From assembly GCA_963664655.2 (NCBI GenBank), contig OY761554.1:3162001-3226000 (forward strand): 64,000 nt of DNA, read 5' to 3'. Source of the stretch: Desulfospira sp963664655. Its GTDB lineage: Bacteria; Desulfobacterota; Desulfobacteria; Desulfobacterales; Desulfobacteraceae. The translations under genes were made by a program, and so were the position numbers. Below are positions 27,265 to 36,009 of this stretch, piece by piece. The notes below the pieces were generated by a model. It saw only the letters and a list, made by a program, of their open reading frames with translations. It was not told the DNA's origin and did no database searches. How positions within the stretch are numbered: position 1 is the first letter of the stretch; the number at the start of each line of letters is the position of its first letter.

Positions 27265-28287
27265 ATGACGGAACAAACTAAAATCGGGGTTGTGGGGGCC
27301 GGTTCCTGGGGAACGGCTCTGGCCAAACTGTTGGCGGATAAAGGATTTTCACTGGATTTGTGGGTGTTTGAACCTGAAATCAGGGAGCAGATCGAACAGT
27401 CCAGGGAAAATAAAATATTTCTTCCCGGTTTTAAACTGTCTGAAAATATTCATCCCACCAATGACCTTAAAACAGTGGTCCAGGATAAAGACCTGCTGCT
27501 TCTGGTGGTCCCGTCTCATTTTATGCGGCAGGTGTCCGAAAAAATCCGTGAGTTCATCAAGCCGGATACCGTTCTGGTCAGCGCTTCCAAGGGAATTGAA
27601 AACGAAACCTACCTGACCATGACCCAGGTCCTTGAACAGACCATTCCCGGACTGCCCAATGGGCATTACGCAGTGCTTTCAGGGCCCAGCTTTGCCAAGG
27701 AGGTTGCCGCCGGTGTGCCCACGGTGGTGGCGGCAGCCTCCCTGGACCGGAAGACCGCCGAGTTCATCCAGACCGTGTTTTCATGCCCCAAGTTCAGGGT
27801 GTATGTGAACGATGACCCCATCGGAACCCAGATCGGCGGGGCCGTGAAGAACGTTCTGGCCATTGCCGCAGGGATCTGCGACGGGGTGGGCATGGGGCTC
27901 AATCCCCGGGCCGCCCTGATCACCCGGGGGTTAGGGGAAATGAACCGGCTCGGCACCCGGATGGGCGCCAATCCCCTGACCCTGCTCGGCCTTGCCGGGG
28001 TGGGCGACCTGATGCTGACCGCCACCGGGAATTTAAGCCGGAACTACACCCTGGGCATACAGATCGGCCAGGGCAAAAAACTGGATGACATTATTTCGGA
28101 AACCCGGATGGTGGCCGAAGGGGTCAAAACCACCCGTTCGGTTTACAACCTGGCCAAAAAGCTGTCCGTGGACCTGCCCATCTGCAACGAAGTCTACCGG
28201 GCATTGTTTGAAGGCCTGTCCGTGGACGAGACCGTTGACCGCCTCATGAACCGCTCCCTTAAGCATGAGCTTGACGGGGTGGTATAG
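27265..28287 (+). CDS. gpsA: NAD(P)-dependent glycerol-3-phosphate dehydrogenase
   Basis: 340 residues. The N-terminal Rossmann motif is GVVGAGSWGTALA (residues 8-20); VSASKGIE, LSGPSFAKEVAAG, the catalytic-lysine region GGAVKNVLAIAAG and GLAGVGDLMLTATG are all family signatures. The enzyme reduces dihydroxyacetone phosphate to sn-glycerol-3-phosphate for phospholipid synthesis. It is followed by a heptamer array and a REP-like palindrome. Confidence 0.97.
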   Translation: MTEQTKIGVVGAGSWGTALAKLLADKGFSLDLWVFEPEIREQIEQSRENKIFLPGFKLSENIHPTNDLKTVVQDKDLLLLVVPSHFMRQVSEKIREFIKPDTVLVSASKGIENETYLTMTQVLEQTIPGLPNGHYAVLSGPSFAKEVAAGVPTVVAAASLDRKTAEFIQTVFSCPKFRVYVNDDPIGTQIGGAVKNVLAIAAGICDGVGMGLNPRAALITRGLGEMNRLGTRMGANPLTLLGLAGVGDLMLTATGNLSRNYTLGIQIGQGKKLDDIISETRMVAEGVKTTRSVYNLAKKLSVDLPICNEVYRALFEGLSVDETVDRLMNRSLKHELDGVV

Positions 28288-28295
28288 AAGAGAGG

Positions 28296-28331
28296 GAGAC
28301 CGGAAGACAGGAAACCGGAGACTGGAAGACA
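28296..28331. repeat. Heptamer array, family A (7- and 8-bp units)
   Basis: Units CCGGAAGA, CAGGAAA, CCGGAGA, CTGGAAGA follow nine bases after the gpsA stop. Two of the units are 8 bp, making this the least regular of the family-A arrays. Confidence 0.65.
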
Positions 28332-28357
28332 AATTCGAGCAAGAGAACGAAAATCAG

Positions 28358-28412
28358 CCCGGCAGGAGCGGGCCATGCCCGCGAATCGTGGAAATGGCCC
28401 GCTCCCACCGGG
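28358..28412. repeat. REP/REPIN-like palindrome
   Basis: Two inverted arms, GGAGCGGGCCAT at 28365-28376 and ATGGCCCGCTCC at 28394-28405, pair perfectly over 12 bp, flanked by outer CCCGG and CCGGG (28358-28362 and 28408-28412). The left arm contains its own small hairpin GCGGGC-CAT-GCCCGC followed by GAA, closely resembling the GGAGCGGGC...GCCCGCGAA REP elements well known in Pseudomonas. No RAYT transposase gene is in the window. The remaining 200 bp up to the next gene are A+T-rich and hold nothing I recognise. Confidence 0.6.
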
Positions 28413-28614
28413 TAACCCGAAGGATTGCAAGCCCCAGTGCCCTGTTTTTGGTTTAAAAAACAATTTGTTGTATTGTGTGAAAATTTTTTCCTTAAAAGCG
28501 CTTAAATTCTGTTTTAATCAAAATTTAACATGATTCTCATTATTCCATGCCTATGATCATCCCCTTGATGTTCGATAACAAAAGTGGATACTGACCAAAT
28601 CAAAAAGGCCTGTT

Positions 28615-30429
28615 ATGAGTGAGAAGATCGACCCCCAGCTGCTGGGAAGGCTGTCAGAGCTGGACTTTGCCTTCCAGCCCATTGTCAATATATACACGGG
28701 AAACACCTTTGGCTTTGAAGCGCTGCTCAGGCGTCATGAGGAAGCCGGGTTCTCCTCCATACAGGAGGTCTTTGACCATGCCTACCACAGGGGGATTCTC
28801 CATCAGGTGGATATCCTGCTCCGGCAAAAGGCGTTTCTTAAATTTTCACGGTTTAACCGAGGTAAGAGCATTAAGCTGTTCTATAACCTGGACAACCGGC
28901 TGTTTGATTCAAACGATTATTCGTTAAACAGCACCGGTTCTATTGAAATGGATACCTTTGGTCTTTCCAGGGATGAGATCTGTTTTGAAATTTCTGAGAA
29001 ACACCGCTTCAACTATGACCCGGAAGTTGAAAAGCTGTTGAGTTTTTACCGGTCCCAGGGGTATAAAATTGCTGTAGACGATTGCGGCACGGGGTTTTCA
29101 GGGCTCCAGCTGCTCTATTATGCTGAACCGGATTACATCAAAATTGACCGGTTTTTTATCCAGAACATGGAAAAGGACCCCAAAAAACGGCTGGTGGTAT
29201 CCACCCTGGTCAACTTTGCCAGATTCATGGGAAGCCTGGTCTTGGCCGAAGGGGTGGAAACCCGGGATGAGTATTCGCTGTGCAAGAAAATCGGATGTGA
29301 TATGATTCAGGGATTTTTTGTCCAGCGCCCCACCGTTGACACGGACCAGCTCAAGACCCGGTATGAAGACATCGCAGACCTTTCCAAGGCTGAACGGCGG
29401 GAAGGGATGTCCAAAGACCGGGCCTTGATCGGCAGTGAGATCAAATATATTAAACCGGTTTTTTCGGACTGTGATGCCATTACCATGTTTGATAAATTCA
29501 GGGGGGATGAGACCGCCTCCTTTTTTCCGGTAATCACCCGGAGCGAAGAACCTGTCGGTGTCTTAAGGGATACGGCCTTTAAAGAGTATATTTTTTCCAA
29601 GTTCGGCCGGCAGCTTCTGGAAAACCCTTCGTTCGGCAAAGATATCTCTAAATTTATCGCCAAAATCCCCATTGCCGATATCCATTCTTCCATTGAGAAA
29701 CTCATTGAAACCTATATCCAGTTCAACAACAGTGAGGGAATGATTATGGTGGATGATATGAAATATGTAGGGGTCTTAAGCACCAACTCCCTTTTGAAGA
29801 TTATCAATGAAAAGAACATCACCCAGGCCAGAAATCAGAACCCCTTGACCAAGCTGCCCGGCAACACCATGATTCACGAATATTTCAGCGAGTGCCTGGC
29901 CGACACCACGGTCACCTACCACCTGGTCTATTTTGATTTTGACAACTTCAAACCCTACAATGACAAATACGGATTCAGAAACGGGGACCGGCTCATTCTC
30001 ATGTTTGCCGACCTGCTCAAAAAGGCGGGGTTTTCAGACAGCCGGTTTGTGGGGCACATCGGCGGGGATGATTTTTTCATGGGGATCAGGAACGGCGTAA
30101 TGGCCGACGTGGAAGAAGAGATGAGGGAACTTGCCATGTGCTTTAAGGAAAATGCCCAAAGCTTTTATGACGCCCAGACCCTGGAAAACGGGTTCATGGT
30201 GGCCAAAGACCGGGACAACGTGGAGCGGAAAATGCCCCTGATCACGGTTTCCACAGCCATCTTGGAACTGCCCCGCAACCAGGGCAGGAACCACAGCATA
30301 GAAGATGCCGGCAACTTTATCAGCCAGTTAAAAAAAGAGGCCAAAAAATCAGATACCGGCATTGCCTCCGCCGCCATCACGGAGTTTTCCCCCATCGAAC
30401 ATTCCGGCCTGGTGACCATGCCGATTTGA
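28615..30429 (+). CDS. EAL-CBS-GGDEF cyclic-di-GMP signalling protein
   Basis: 604 residues, soluble, with reversed domain order. The EAL domain is first (about 15-240): EAL motif in GFEALLRR (E35), ISEKHR, DDCGTGFS, YIKIDRFF, AEGVET and IQGFFVQRP, so all usual metal and substrate ligands appear present and phosphodiesterase activity is plausible. A CBS-pair region (about 270-395) may sense a nucleotide. A GGDEF domain (about 430-580) follows with FDFDNFKPYNDKYG and an active-site loop GGDDF (residues 483-487), an accepted variant; no RxxD inhibitory site is visible. It could make or break c-di-GMP, and a candidate cyclic-dinucleotide riboswitch lies 3 kb away. Confidence 0.9.
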   Translation: MSEKIDPQLLGRLSELDFAFQPIVNIYTGNTFGFEALLRRHEEAGFSSIQEVFDHAYHRGILHQVDILLRQKAFLKFSRFNRGKSIKLFYNLDNRLFDSNDYSLNSTGSIEMDTFGLSRDEICFEISEKHRFNYDPEVEKLLSFYRSQGYKIAVDDCGTGFSGLQLLYYAEPDYIKIDRFFIQNMEKDPKKRLVVSTLVNFARFMGSLVLAEGVETRDEYSLCKKIGCDMIQGFFVQRPTVDTDQLKTRYEDIADLSKAERREGMSKDRALIGSEIKYIKPVFSDCDAITMFDKFRGDETASFFPVITRSEEPVGVLRDTAFKEYIFSKFGRQLLENPSFGKDISKFIAKIPIADIHSSIEKLIETYIQFNNSEGMIMVDDMKYVGVLSTNSLLKIINEKNITQARNQNPLTKLPGNTMIHEYFSECLADTTVTYHLVYFDFDNFKPYNDKYGFRNGDRLILMFADLLKKAGFSDSRFVGHIGGDDFFMGIRNGVMADVEEEMRELAMCFKENAQSFYDAQTLENGFMVAKDRDNVERKMPLITVSTAILELPRNQGRNHSIEDAGNFISQLKKEAKKSDTGIASAAITEFSPIEHSGLVTMPI

Positions 30430-30541
30430 TAAGCGTTCTGGAACTATTCAGCTAACGCTGAAAAATAAGCAAAAATCAGGGTCCGTAGTGTCCCCCCCAG
30501 CGTCAAGCTGAAAAAATATTCGTTGACGTAATCGCAGAAAG

Positions 30542-30586
30542 ATACTATGTCCAAATTAAAATACAACTTTAATTTGGACATAGTAT
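30542..30586. promoter_or_regulatory. Perfect 19-bp inverted repeat over the DUF4143 ATPase start
   Basis: Arms at 30542-30560 and 30568-30586 are perfectly complementary over 19 bp with a 7-nt loop (ATACAAC). The right arm ends two bases into the start codon ATG (30585-30587). A TTGACG element lies just upstream (30523-30528). The position suggests an operator or an mRNA hairpin that hides the start codon, so self-regulation is inferred. Confidence 0.7.
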
Positions 30587-31766
30587 GTATATCCCCAGGC
30601 TATTAACCCCATTTTTTAAAAGGACCTTGGAGCAGTTTCCGGCAGTCCTGATTACAGGTCCCCGGCAATCAGGAAAGTCTACCCTTTTGCTGGAGGAAAT
30701 GAAAAATTGTCCCTATGTCACCTTTGATGATCCGCTGAACAGGGAATTCGCCCTGAAAGATCCCAATGCATTCCTGGACCAGTTTGATCAGGCCGCTGTA
30801 ATTTTGGATGAAATTCAGTATGTCCCTGAATTGCTACAGTATATCAAGATCCGGATTGACCGGCATAAAAAGGCCGGGAACTGGATTATGACCGGATCCC
30901 AGCAGTTTCATCTGATGAGGAACGTCAGTGAATCCCTGGCCGGAAGAATTGCCGTACTTGAACTGGCCCCGTTCTGTTTTCCGGAAATTATCCACCGGCT
31001 CTCCACCTCCCTTGAAGAGATTATCTGGACCGGGCTTTTTCCTGATCCTGCCTGCACCCCTGAGAAACGGGAGATTTGGCTTAGATCTTACATGCAAACC
31101 TATATTGAAAGAGATGTCCGGCAGCTTGAGGCGGTTAAAAATTTCAGGGCCTTTGAATTGTTTGTGAATCTTTCAGCTGCCTTTCATTCCCAGGAATTTC
31201 ATCCGGCAAGACTGGCAAGGGAATGCGGCGTCAGCCAGCCGACAATCAAATCCTGGTGCCATTTGCTCGAGACATCGTATATCGCGGTCACCCTGCCGCC
31301 GTTTTATAAAAATTGGGGAAAAAGGTTAATTAAAACCCCCAAATTTTATTTTCTGGATCCGGCCCTTGTCTGCTACCTGACCCGGCAGCCATCCCGGGAA
31401 GCGGCACTCTCAGGCAGCATGGGCGGCAGCCTTTTTGAAGGATTGATGGTAGCAGAAGCGGTTAAATATTTTTTCAACTCAGGGAAAAAGCCGCCGGTGT
31501 ATTTCTGGAGATCCGCAGGGGGGCTGGAGGTTGATTTGATCATCGAATCAGCCGGCAAGCTGTGGCCTGTCGAGATAAAACTGACAGCCACCCCGACGGC
31601 CAAACATGCCGATCCCTTAAACCAGTTTAAAAAACTTGCCGGCAGCCAGGCTGCGGATAAAGGATGCATTGTCTGCCGGACAAAAGAATCCCGGCAGCTT
31701 CCCGGAAACAATGTGGCGCTGCCATGGCAGGAATTTCACCAGTATCTGGCATCCATAACCGCATAG
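30585..31766 (+). CDS. AAA-type ATPase with DUF4143 domain
   Basis: 393 residues. Walker A is GPRQSGKST (residues 25-33) and Walker B is AVILDEIQYV. MTGSQQFHLM and ESLAGRIAVLEL are typical of this family, and the C-terminal half is the DUF4143 domain (FEGLMVAEAVKYFF, then FWRSAGGLEVDLIIE and PVEIKL, a nuclease-like E-D-E-x-K arrangement). Such ATPases are widespread, frequently transferred, and of unknown function. No clear ribosome site is visible, because the palindrome runs into the ATG. It stands alone and is convergent with the aminotransferase gene. Confidence 0.9.
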   Translation: MYIPRLLTPFFKRTLEQFPAVLITGPRQSGKSTLLLEEMKNCPYVTFDDPLNREFALKDPNAFLDQFDQAAVILDEIQYVPELLQYIKIRIDRHKKAGNWIMTGSQQFHLMRNVSESLAGRIAVLELAPFCFPEIIHRLSTSLEEIIWTGLFPDPACTPEKREIWLRSYMQTYIERDVRQLEAVKNFRAFELFVNLSAAFHSQEFHPARLARECGVSQPTIKSWCHLLETSYIAVTLPPFYKNWGKRLIKTPKFYFLDPALVCYLTRQPSREAALSGSMGGSLFEGLMVAEAVKYFFNSGKKPPVYFWRSAGGLEVDLIIESAGKLWPVEIKLTATPTAKHADPLNQFKKLAGSQAADKGCIVCRTKESRQLPGNNVALPWQEFHQYLASITA

Positions 31767-31785
31767 CAGCACGGTTGCCGTTTTA

Positions 31786-32958
31786 TCAGCGCGCTTCGTC
31801 CATGGCCCGCTTAAATCCGTCAAAAGAACCGGTAATGGTCTGCTCCGGCACGGCATAGCAGAGCCTGAAATAGCCGGGACCGCCGAATCCCATGCCGGGG
31901 ACGGCCAGGATGTTCTGCTTTTTCAAAATATTGATAAATTCAATGTCGTTTTCTATGGGGCTTTTGGGAAACAGGTAAAAGGCCCCTTCAGGAACATTGA
32001 ATTCATACCCGGCAGCGGTGAGTCCCTCCATAAAGATATCCCGGCGTTTGCGGTAAATACCGGTATCCACCGTAACGCCCTGAAGGCGTCCTGCCAGATG
32101 CTGGAACAGGGCCGGAGAATTGACCACCATCATGCTGTTGATGGCCCCTGCGGCCATGGCCACAAGCTGCGCATCTTCAGCCTTGGGATGAACCGCCAGG
32201 TATCCGATCCGCTCCCCGGCCAGAGACAATTCCTTGGAGTAAGAGGTCAGGACAATAGTATGGTCGTAAATCCCGAACATCCACGGCACTTCAACGTCAT
32301 AGGCGATTTTTCGGTAAGGTTCATCTGAGATCAGATAGATCCGCCGGCCGAATTCTTTGCTTTTCCGGTCCAGAAGCTGCCCTAACGCTTCGAGTTCCTG
32401 ATTTGAATAGACCACGCCGGTGGGGTTGTTCGGGGAGTTGATCAGCATGACCCTGGTTTTGGGGGTCAGGGCGTTTTCAATGGCCTCAAGGTCCAGGTGA
32501 AAATCCGGCAGGGAGCCGGCCAGGTTCAGGTTGGCATCGGAAATAAAGGCATACTGGCTGTACCCCACAAAATAGGGGCTGGGCACCAGGATATCATCTC
32601 CGGGATTCACCAGGGCCTTTAAGGTGTCGTTCAACGCCCCGGCCGCGCCCACGGTCATGACCACCAGATCCGGGGTAATGCCGACGCCGGTCTTTTGGTT
32701 CAGGTAATCGGCCACGGCCTTTCGCACATGGGGAAAGCCGGCATTGGGCATGTACCCGTGGGTAATGTCCGTGTCATTGATCAGATCCAGCAGGGTCTGT
32801 TTGACCAGCGGCGGCGGGGGGACATCCGGGTTCCCTAAAGAAAAATCAAATACATTGTCGGCTCCGAACTTTTCTTTGAGCCGGATACCTTCTTCAAACA
32901 TCTTCCGGATCATGGAAGCCGCTTCAACAAAGTTAACCATTTTATCTGCAATGGGCAT
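31786..32958 (-). CDS. PLP-dependent class I/II aminotransferase
   Basis: 390 residues. Fold-type I aminotransferase motifs are all present: FSLGNPDVPPP, TVGAAGALN, NSPNNPTGVVYS, ISDEPYRKIAYD and the cofactor lysine in SYSKELSLAGERIGY (about K242), with FRLCYAVP near the end. This is the AspC/aromatic aminotransferase group, transferring amino groups between amino acids and 2-oxo acids; the substrate cannot be fixed. The AAGGAAGG ribosome site supports the start. A large heptamer array lies just upstream. Confidence 0.92.
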   Translation of the reverse strand: MPIADKMVNFVEAASMIRKMFEEGIRLKEKFGADNVFDFSLGNPDVPPPPLVKQTLLDLINDTDITHGYMPNAGFPHVRKAVADYLNQKTGVGITPDLVVMTVGAAGALNDTLKALVNPGDDILVPSPYFVGYSQYAFISDANLNLAGSLPDFHLDLEAIENALTPKTRVMLINSPNNPTGVVYSNQELEALGQLLDRKSKEFGRRIYLISDEPYRKIAYDVEVPWMFGIYDHTIVLTSYSKELSLAGERIGYLAVHPKAEDAQLVAMAAGAINSMMVVNSPALFQHLAGRLQGVTVDTGIYRKRRDIFMEGLTAAGYEFNVPEGAFYLFPKSPIENDIEFINILKKQNILAVPGMGFGGPGYFRLCYAVPEQTITGSFDGFKRAMDEAR

Positions 32959-32982
32959 GGATTTCCTTCCTTATTATAATGG

Positions 32983-33131
32983 GCTTTGGACTTTAGACCT
33001 CAGACCTCAGGCTTGGGATTGATGTCCCACTTGGTTTTTGTATCCAAAGCCTAAGGTCTCAAGTCTCAAGTCTCAAGTCCCAGGTCCCAAGTCTCAAGTC
33101 CCAGGTCCCAGGTCCCAAGTCCCAAGTCTTT
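32983..33131. repeat. Long heptamer array, family C (CTCAAGT/CCCAAGT), partly inverted
   Basis: From 33050 there are eleven back-to-back 7-bp units (CTAAGGT, CTCAAGT x3, CCCAGGT, CCCAAGT, CTCAAGT, CCCAGGT x2, CCCAAGT x2). A shorter set in the opposite orientation lies at about 32983-33017, so the whole can fold on itself. It begins about 25 bp upstream of the aminotransferase start on the minus strand and is the longest such array in the window. Confidence 0.9.
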
Positions 33132-33663
33132 CAGTTACCATATCTTAAAATTTCTAAAACCAAAACCGTTTTTTAATCGCAGAAAGCCGTTCCATGCTGA
33201 TATGAGTCCACTGTTCGCAGTCAAACAGGTAAAATGGCCTGCTGCCATATCTTTTTTAAGGTGTTTAATACCAAATTCTTGTCTTGAAAATTAAAGTTCT
33301 TTTGGGTTTTGTTAGCGCAGATTAAGAATTCAAAGTAAAAACCGCCGGCAAAGAATCGGCAGGCACAAACCAAAATGGTTTTTTAAGAACGGATGATAAA
33401 AAGATAATATATAAATTCAGTTGGTTATTTCTTCCGTAACACAGAAGGAGCAGCCAAACAAAAGATCTAATTAAATTCTAATGGATATATAACATTTCTC
33501 GGATATAAGCATTGTTTAGAATCAAGTTTAACGCTTATTTTTTCTAATTCTTTGAAATTATGGGATAATAATTGGTTAAAAAACAAGGAAATAAATCCTT
33601 GCCGAAAACTAATTTGGCGTTAATTCCCAACTAATATTGGAAGCGTAAAACAGTATTGATCTT
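33132..33663. other. A+T-rich spacer upstream of the riboswitch
   Basis: No gene is supported. A short hairpin CAAGGA-AATAAA-TCCTTG lies near 33583-33600. The promoter for the downstream PEP-CTERM gene must be in or near this stretch, but no element matches a consensus well enough to call. Confidence 0.4.
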
Positions 33664-33803
33664 GAAAGAAAAGCCACACCCCGGGCGACCGGGGGCCGGA
33701 AAGCCACGGGTCTTGTTTTAAAAAAAGGGAAAACGGGGGCAATCAAAAAAATCAAACACCCCAACATCCAAAACTCAAACAAAACAAGACAGCCGCGCCG
33801 CCT
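33664..33803 (+). ncRNA. Candidate GEMM-type cyclic-dinucleotide riboswitch
   Basis: In the 5' leader of the PEP-CTERM gene. CCCCGG-GCGA-CCGGGG (33679-33694) is a hairpin capped by a GNRA tetraloop. It is followed by GGAAAGCCACGGGTCT, which matches the conserved core (GCAAAGCCACGGGTCT-like) of GEMM-I aptamers. The second stem pairs TCTTGTTTT (33711-33719) with AAAACAAGA (33781-33789), and CAGCCGCGCCGCC follows where the family has AGCCGGGTTGCC-like sequence. The family binds c-di-GMP or cAMP-GMP. The 5' and 3' strands depart from consensus, so it may be a variant or a decayed aptamer. No terminator hairpin is seen before the strong AGGAGG ribosome site at about 33833. Confidence 0.55.
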
Positions 33804-33850
33804 CACGAAAAAAGTTAGACACAATTTAATTTAGGAGGAAATTTAAGAAA

Positions 33851-34546
33851 ATGAAGAAATTATTTGTAACTTTGATGGCGGCTTGCATGGTGTTTTCGGC
33901 AGCCGCAGCTGCTTCTGCGGCAAGTTTCGATTATGGTAGTCTTGTTCTAAGCATATACAGCGAAGACACTACCACTGAGTATGGCATTGATCTGGGTAGT
34001 CTGGATGACTTGATCGCTATGAGTAACGAAACCCTGACGTTTAGTTATAACATTGACACAGATAGTGACTGGTATGTTGCCCTCTTTTCTAGTACCGGGT
34101 CTAACGCATACACTACCACAGTAACTGTCGGAACCACAAGCGCAACTGAGTTGAGCAATTACTGGAGTGTAATTTCCAATGCAGCTAACTCCATGACAAA
34201 AGTAATGCAATATTACACTGGCCTTGAATTGGACGGTGGGGTGGTTACGGGAAGCACTTCCGACAATAACAGCTACGCCAAAAATCTGAAAAAGACCTAT
34301 GGTGGTGTAACGGTTCTCAATTCTATTGGGGAACTTGATGCCGATTATGTAGACCTTTACCTCTATAATTTCCTTTACGGTACTGACTACAATACCATTC
34401 AGGTAACCGAAAGTGATGCCTTAGCCCTTATTCGGGTATATGCAGACGGTACAGTTGTGATCAATCCTGTGCCTGTCCCCAGCACAATGATCCTTCTCGG
34501 TTCGGGCCTGTTGGGTCTTATTGGAATTAGAAGAAAACATAGCTAA
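33851..34546 (+). CDS. PEP-CTERM-type exported protein
   Basis: 231 residues. A signal peptide (about 1-24, Ala-rich, MKKLFVTLMAACMV) and a C-terminal sorting region (about 207-231) made of VPVPSTMILLGSGLLGLIGI followed by basic RRK. This is the PEP-CTERM layout with PST in place of the usual PEP. Such proteins are processed by exosortase and moved to the cell surface or exopolysaccharide matrix. The middle is Ser/Thr/Asp-rich with no known domain. It lies behind the candidate riboswitch; no exosortase gene is in this window. Confidence 0.85.
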   Translation: MKKLFVTLMAACMVFSAAAAASAASFDYGSLVLSIYSEDTTTEYGIDLGSLDDLIAMSNETLTFSYNIDTDSDWYVALFSSTGSNAYTTTVTVGTTSATELSNYWSVISNAANSMTKVMQYYTGLELDGGVVTGSTSDNNSYAKNLKKTYGGVTVLNSIGELDADYVDLYLYNFLYGTDYNTIQVTESDALALIRVYADGTVVINPVPVPSTMILLGSGLLGLIGIRRKHS

Positions 34547-34574
34547 CTAAAAAAGTAAAATAAAGGAAAAGAAC

Positions 34575-35969
34575 ATGTTTAAGAAAATCGTTAAAGGACT
34601 GGTAGTTGGTGGCGCCGGACTTATCCTGGCCACTTCCGCAGTGCAGGCGGAACAATATGAAATTAATATTTACGGGGCATCTGCCCAGTACAAATTCTGG
34701 ACGGAAGCAGCTCCCTTGTTCTTGATTAGTCAGGGATGTGATGCCGGCGACATTTACCATGCTGTAGATGAAGATCAGTACTCCCGCGATGCCGGTATCG
34801 CTTTTTGCGCCGGTTCCGACGCCATTGCCGGATATGAAGGAGAAGGCTTGGGCGGAGAAGGAGATTCTCTTATTATCCGGTATACCACCAATGCTTCATA
34901 TGACGGTATCCGTGCTGTTACAGGCGATACTCAGGAAAATGCCGACGCACAGTATTGTTCTGAATATACCCACCGTTACATGCCGGTAGCTGATGATGAG
35001 ACGGCTAACTACAAACAGTATTCCGCTGCGGACCCTGATCCGGGTGAAGGCCTTGGGGCTTTTGCTTGTTATGATGTAAATGTTGGTGCTTCTGATGTTG
35101 CCGCTGAAACGTTCAACCAGGAATCCGAAGGATATGCACTTGGATACATACCCAATGATGACGGCTCCTATACAACCATGTCTTCAAGTATTAAATACCC
35201 GGATTTCCTGAATGATCCCGATATCGACGATAAAGTTGAAGCCAATCAGATGGTCGTTGTTCCGTTTGGTTTTTATGCCAACAATGGTGGATATCTGGAC
35301 AGCAACAACGAGCTTCAGACTGACAGCGAAAAGGCGGTTCCTTTTGATAACCTGAGCCGCCTGATGGCCGTTTCACTGTTTTCCGGCCAGGTGGCCAACT
35401 GGGATGACTTTGATCCCAGCCTTGACAGCCAGCAGGTGGTACTTTGTCTGCGTCATGCAGGTTCCGGCACTCATGCCACCCTGGATGCTGCTGTAATGCG
35501 CGGAGATGCCAATCTGGTAACTGCTCAGGCTGACCCCAGCACTATAATTCCAGTTGCTTTAGGGTATCTGCCCCAGGTTTGGTTCAACAAAGGATCTTCA
35601 GATGAATTAAGATGTGTTGGTAAAAGACTTGGTGCGGTGGGATATGCTGATGCTGATAAATGCACGACCAGCTGCCAGGCGGGTACCAAATACGGTAAAG
35701 TAAAAGCCCTGACATATCAGGGTGTAGCACCGACTGCCACTACCATTAAAAATGGTCAGTATCTGTTCTGGGCTTCCCAGTATCTGTATGTTGGGGAAGA
35801 CGACGACGATACCAAAGATTACATTGATGCAATGATCACCTGGGCTGCGGACGGTGCCAACATGGCATCTAAAAAAGCAGGTTACTGGGCTGCTAAAGAC
35901 GATATGATGTGGACCAAAAGTGATGATTATGCCTACCCGATAAAAACCGGAGATTACGTAGCCGAATAA
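34575..35969 (+). CDS. PstS-like periplasmic substrate-binding protein
   Basis: 464 residues with a signal peptide (about 1-25, cleavage after AVQA). INIYGASAQYKFW resembles the start of PBP-like/PstS proteins, RHAGSGTHATLD near residue 294 matches the phosphate-binding SGT loop, and LGAVGYADADK the PstS GAIGY segment. It probably binds an oxyanion or a related ligand in the periplasm. No permease or ATPase gene is nearby, so it may be a stand-alone binding or adhesion protein. It follows the PEP-CTERM gene by 28 bp and ends at a strong terminator. Confidence 0.75.
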   Translation: MFKKIVKGLVVGGAGLILATSAVQAEQYEINIYGASAQYKFWTEAAPLFLISQGCDAGDIYHAVDEDQYSRDAGIAFCAGSDAIAGYEGEGLGGEGDSLIIRYTTNASYDGIRAVTGDTQENADAQYCSEYTHRYMPVADDETANYKQYSAADPDPGEGLGAFACYDVNVGASDVAAETFNQESEGYALGYIPNDDGSYTTMSSSIKYPDFLNDPDIDDKVEANQMVVVPFGFYANNGGYLDSNNELQTDSEKAVPFDNLSRLMAVSLFSGQVANWDDFDPSLDSQQVVLCLRHAGSGTHATLDAAVMRGDANLVTAQADPSTIIPVALGYLPQVWFNKGSSDELRCVGKRLGAVGYADADKCTTSCQAGTKYGKVKALTYQGVAPTATTIKNGQYLFWASQYLYVGEDDDDTKDYIDAMITWAADGANMASKKAGYWAAKDDMMWTKSDDYAYPIKTGDYVAE

Positions 35970-36009
35970 AATAAATCGTGTTCGCATAGAGTTTTATTTA
36001 ATGTGTTCA

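Noticed and set aside
32983..33131. Array with regular units considered as a CRISPR
   Set aside because: The units are 7 bp with no unique spacers, and no cas gene is near. It is a simple tandem heptamer array.
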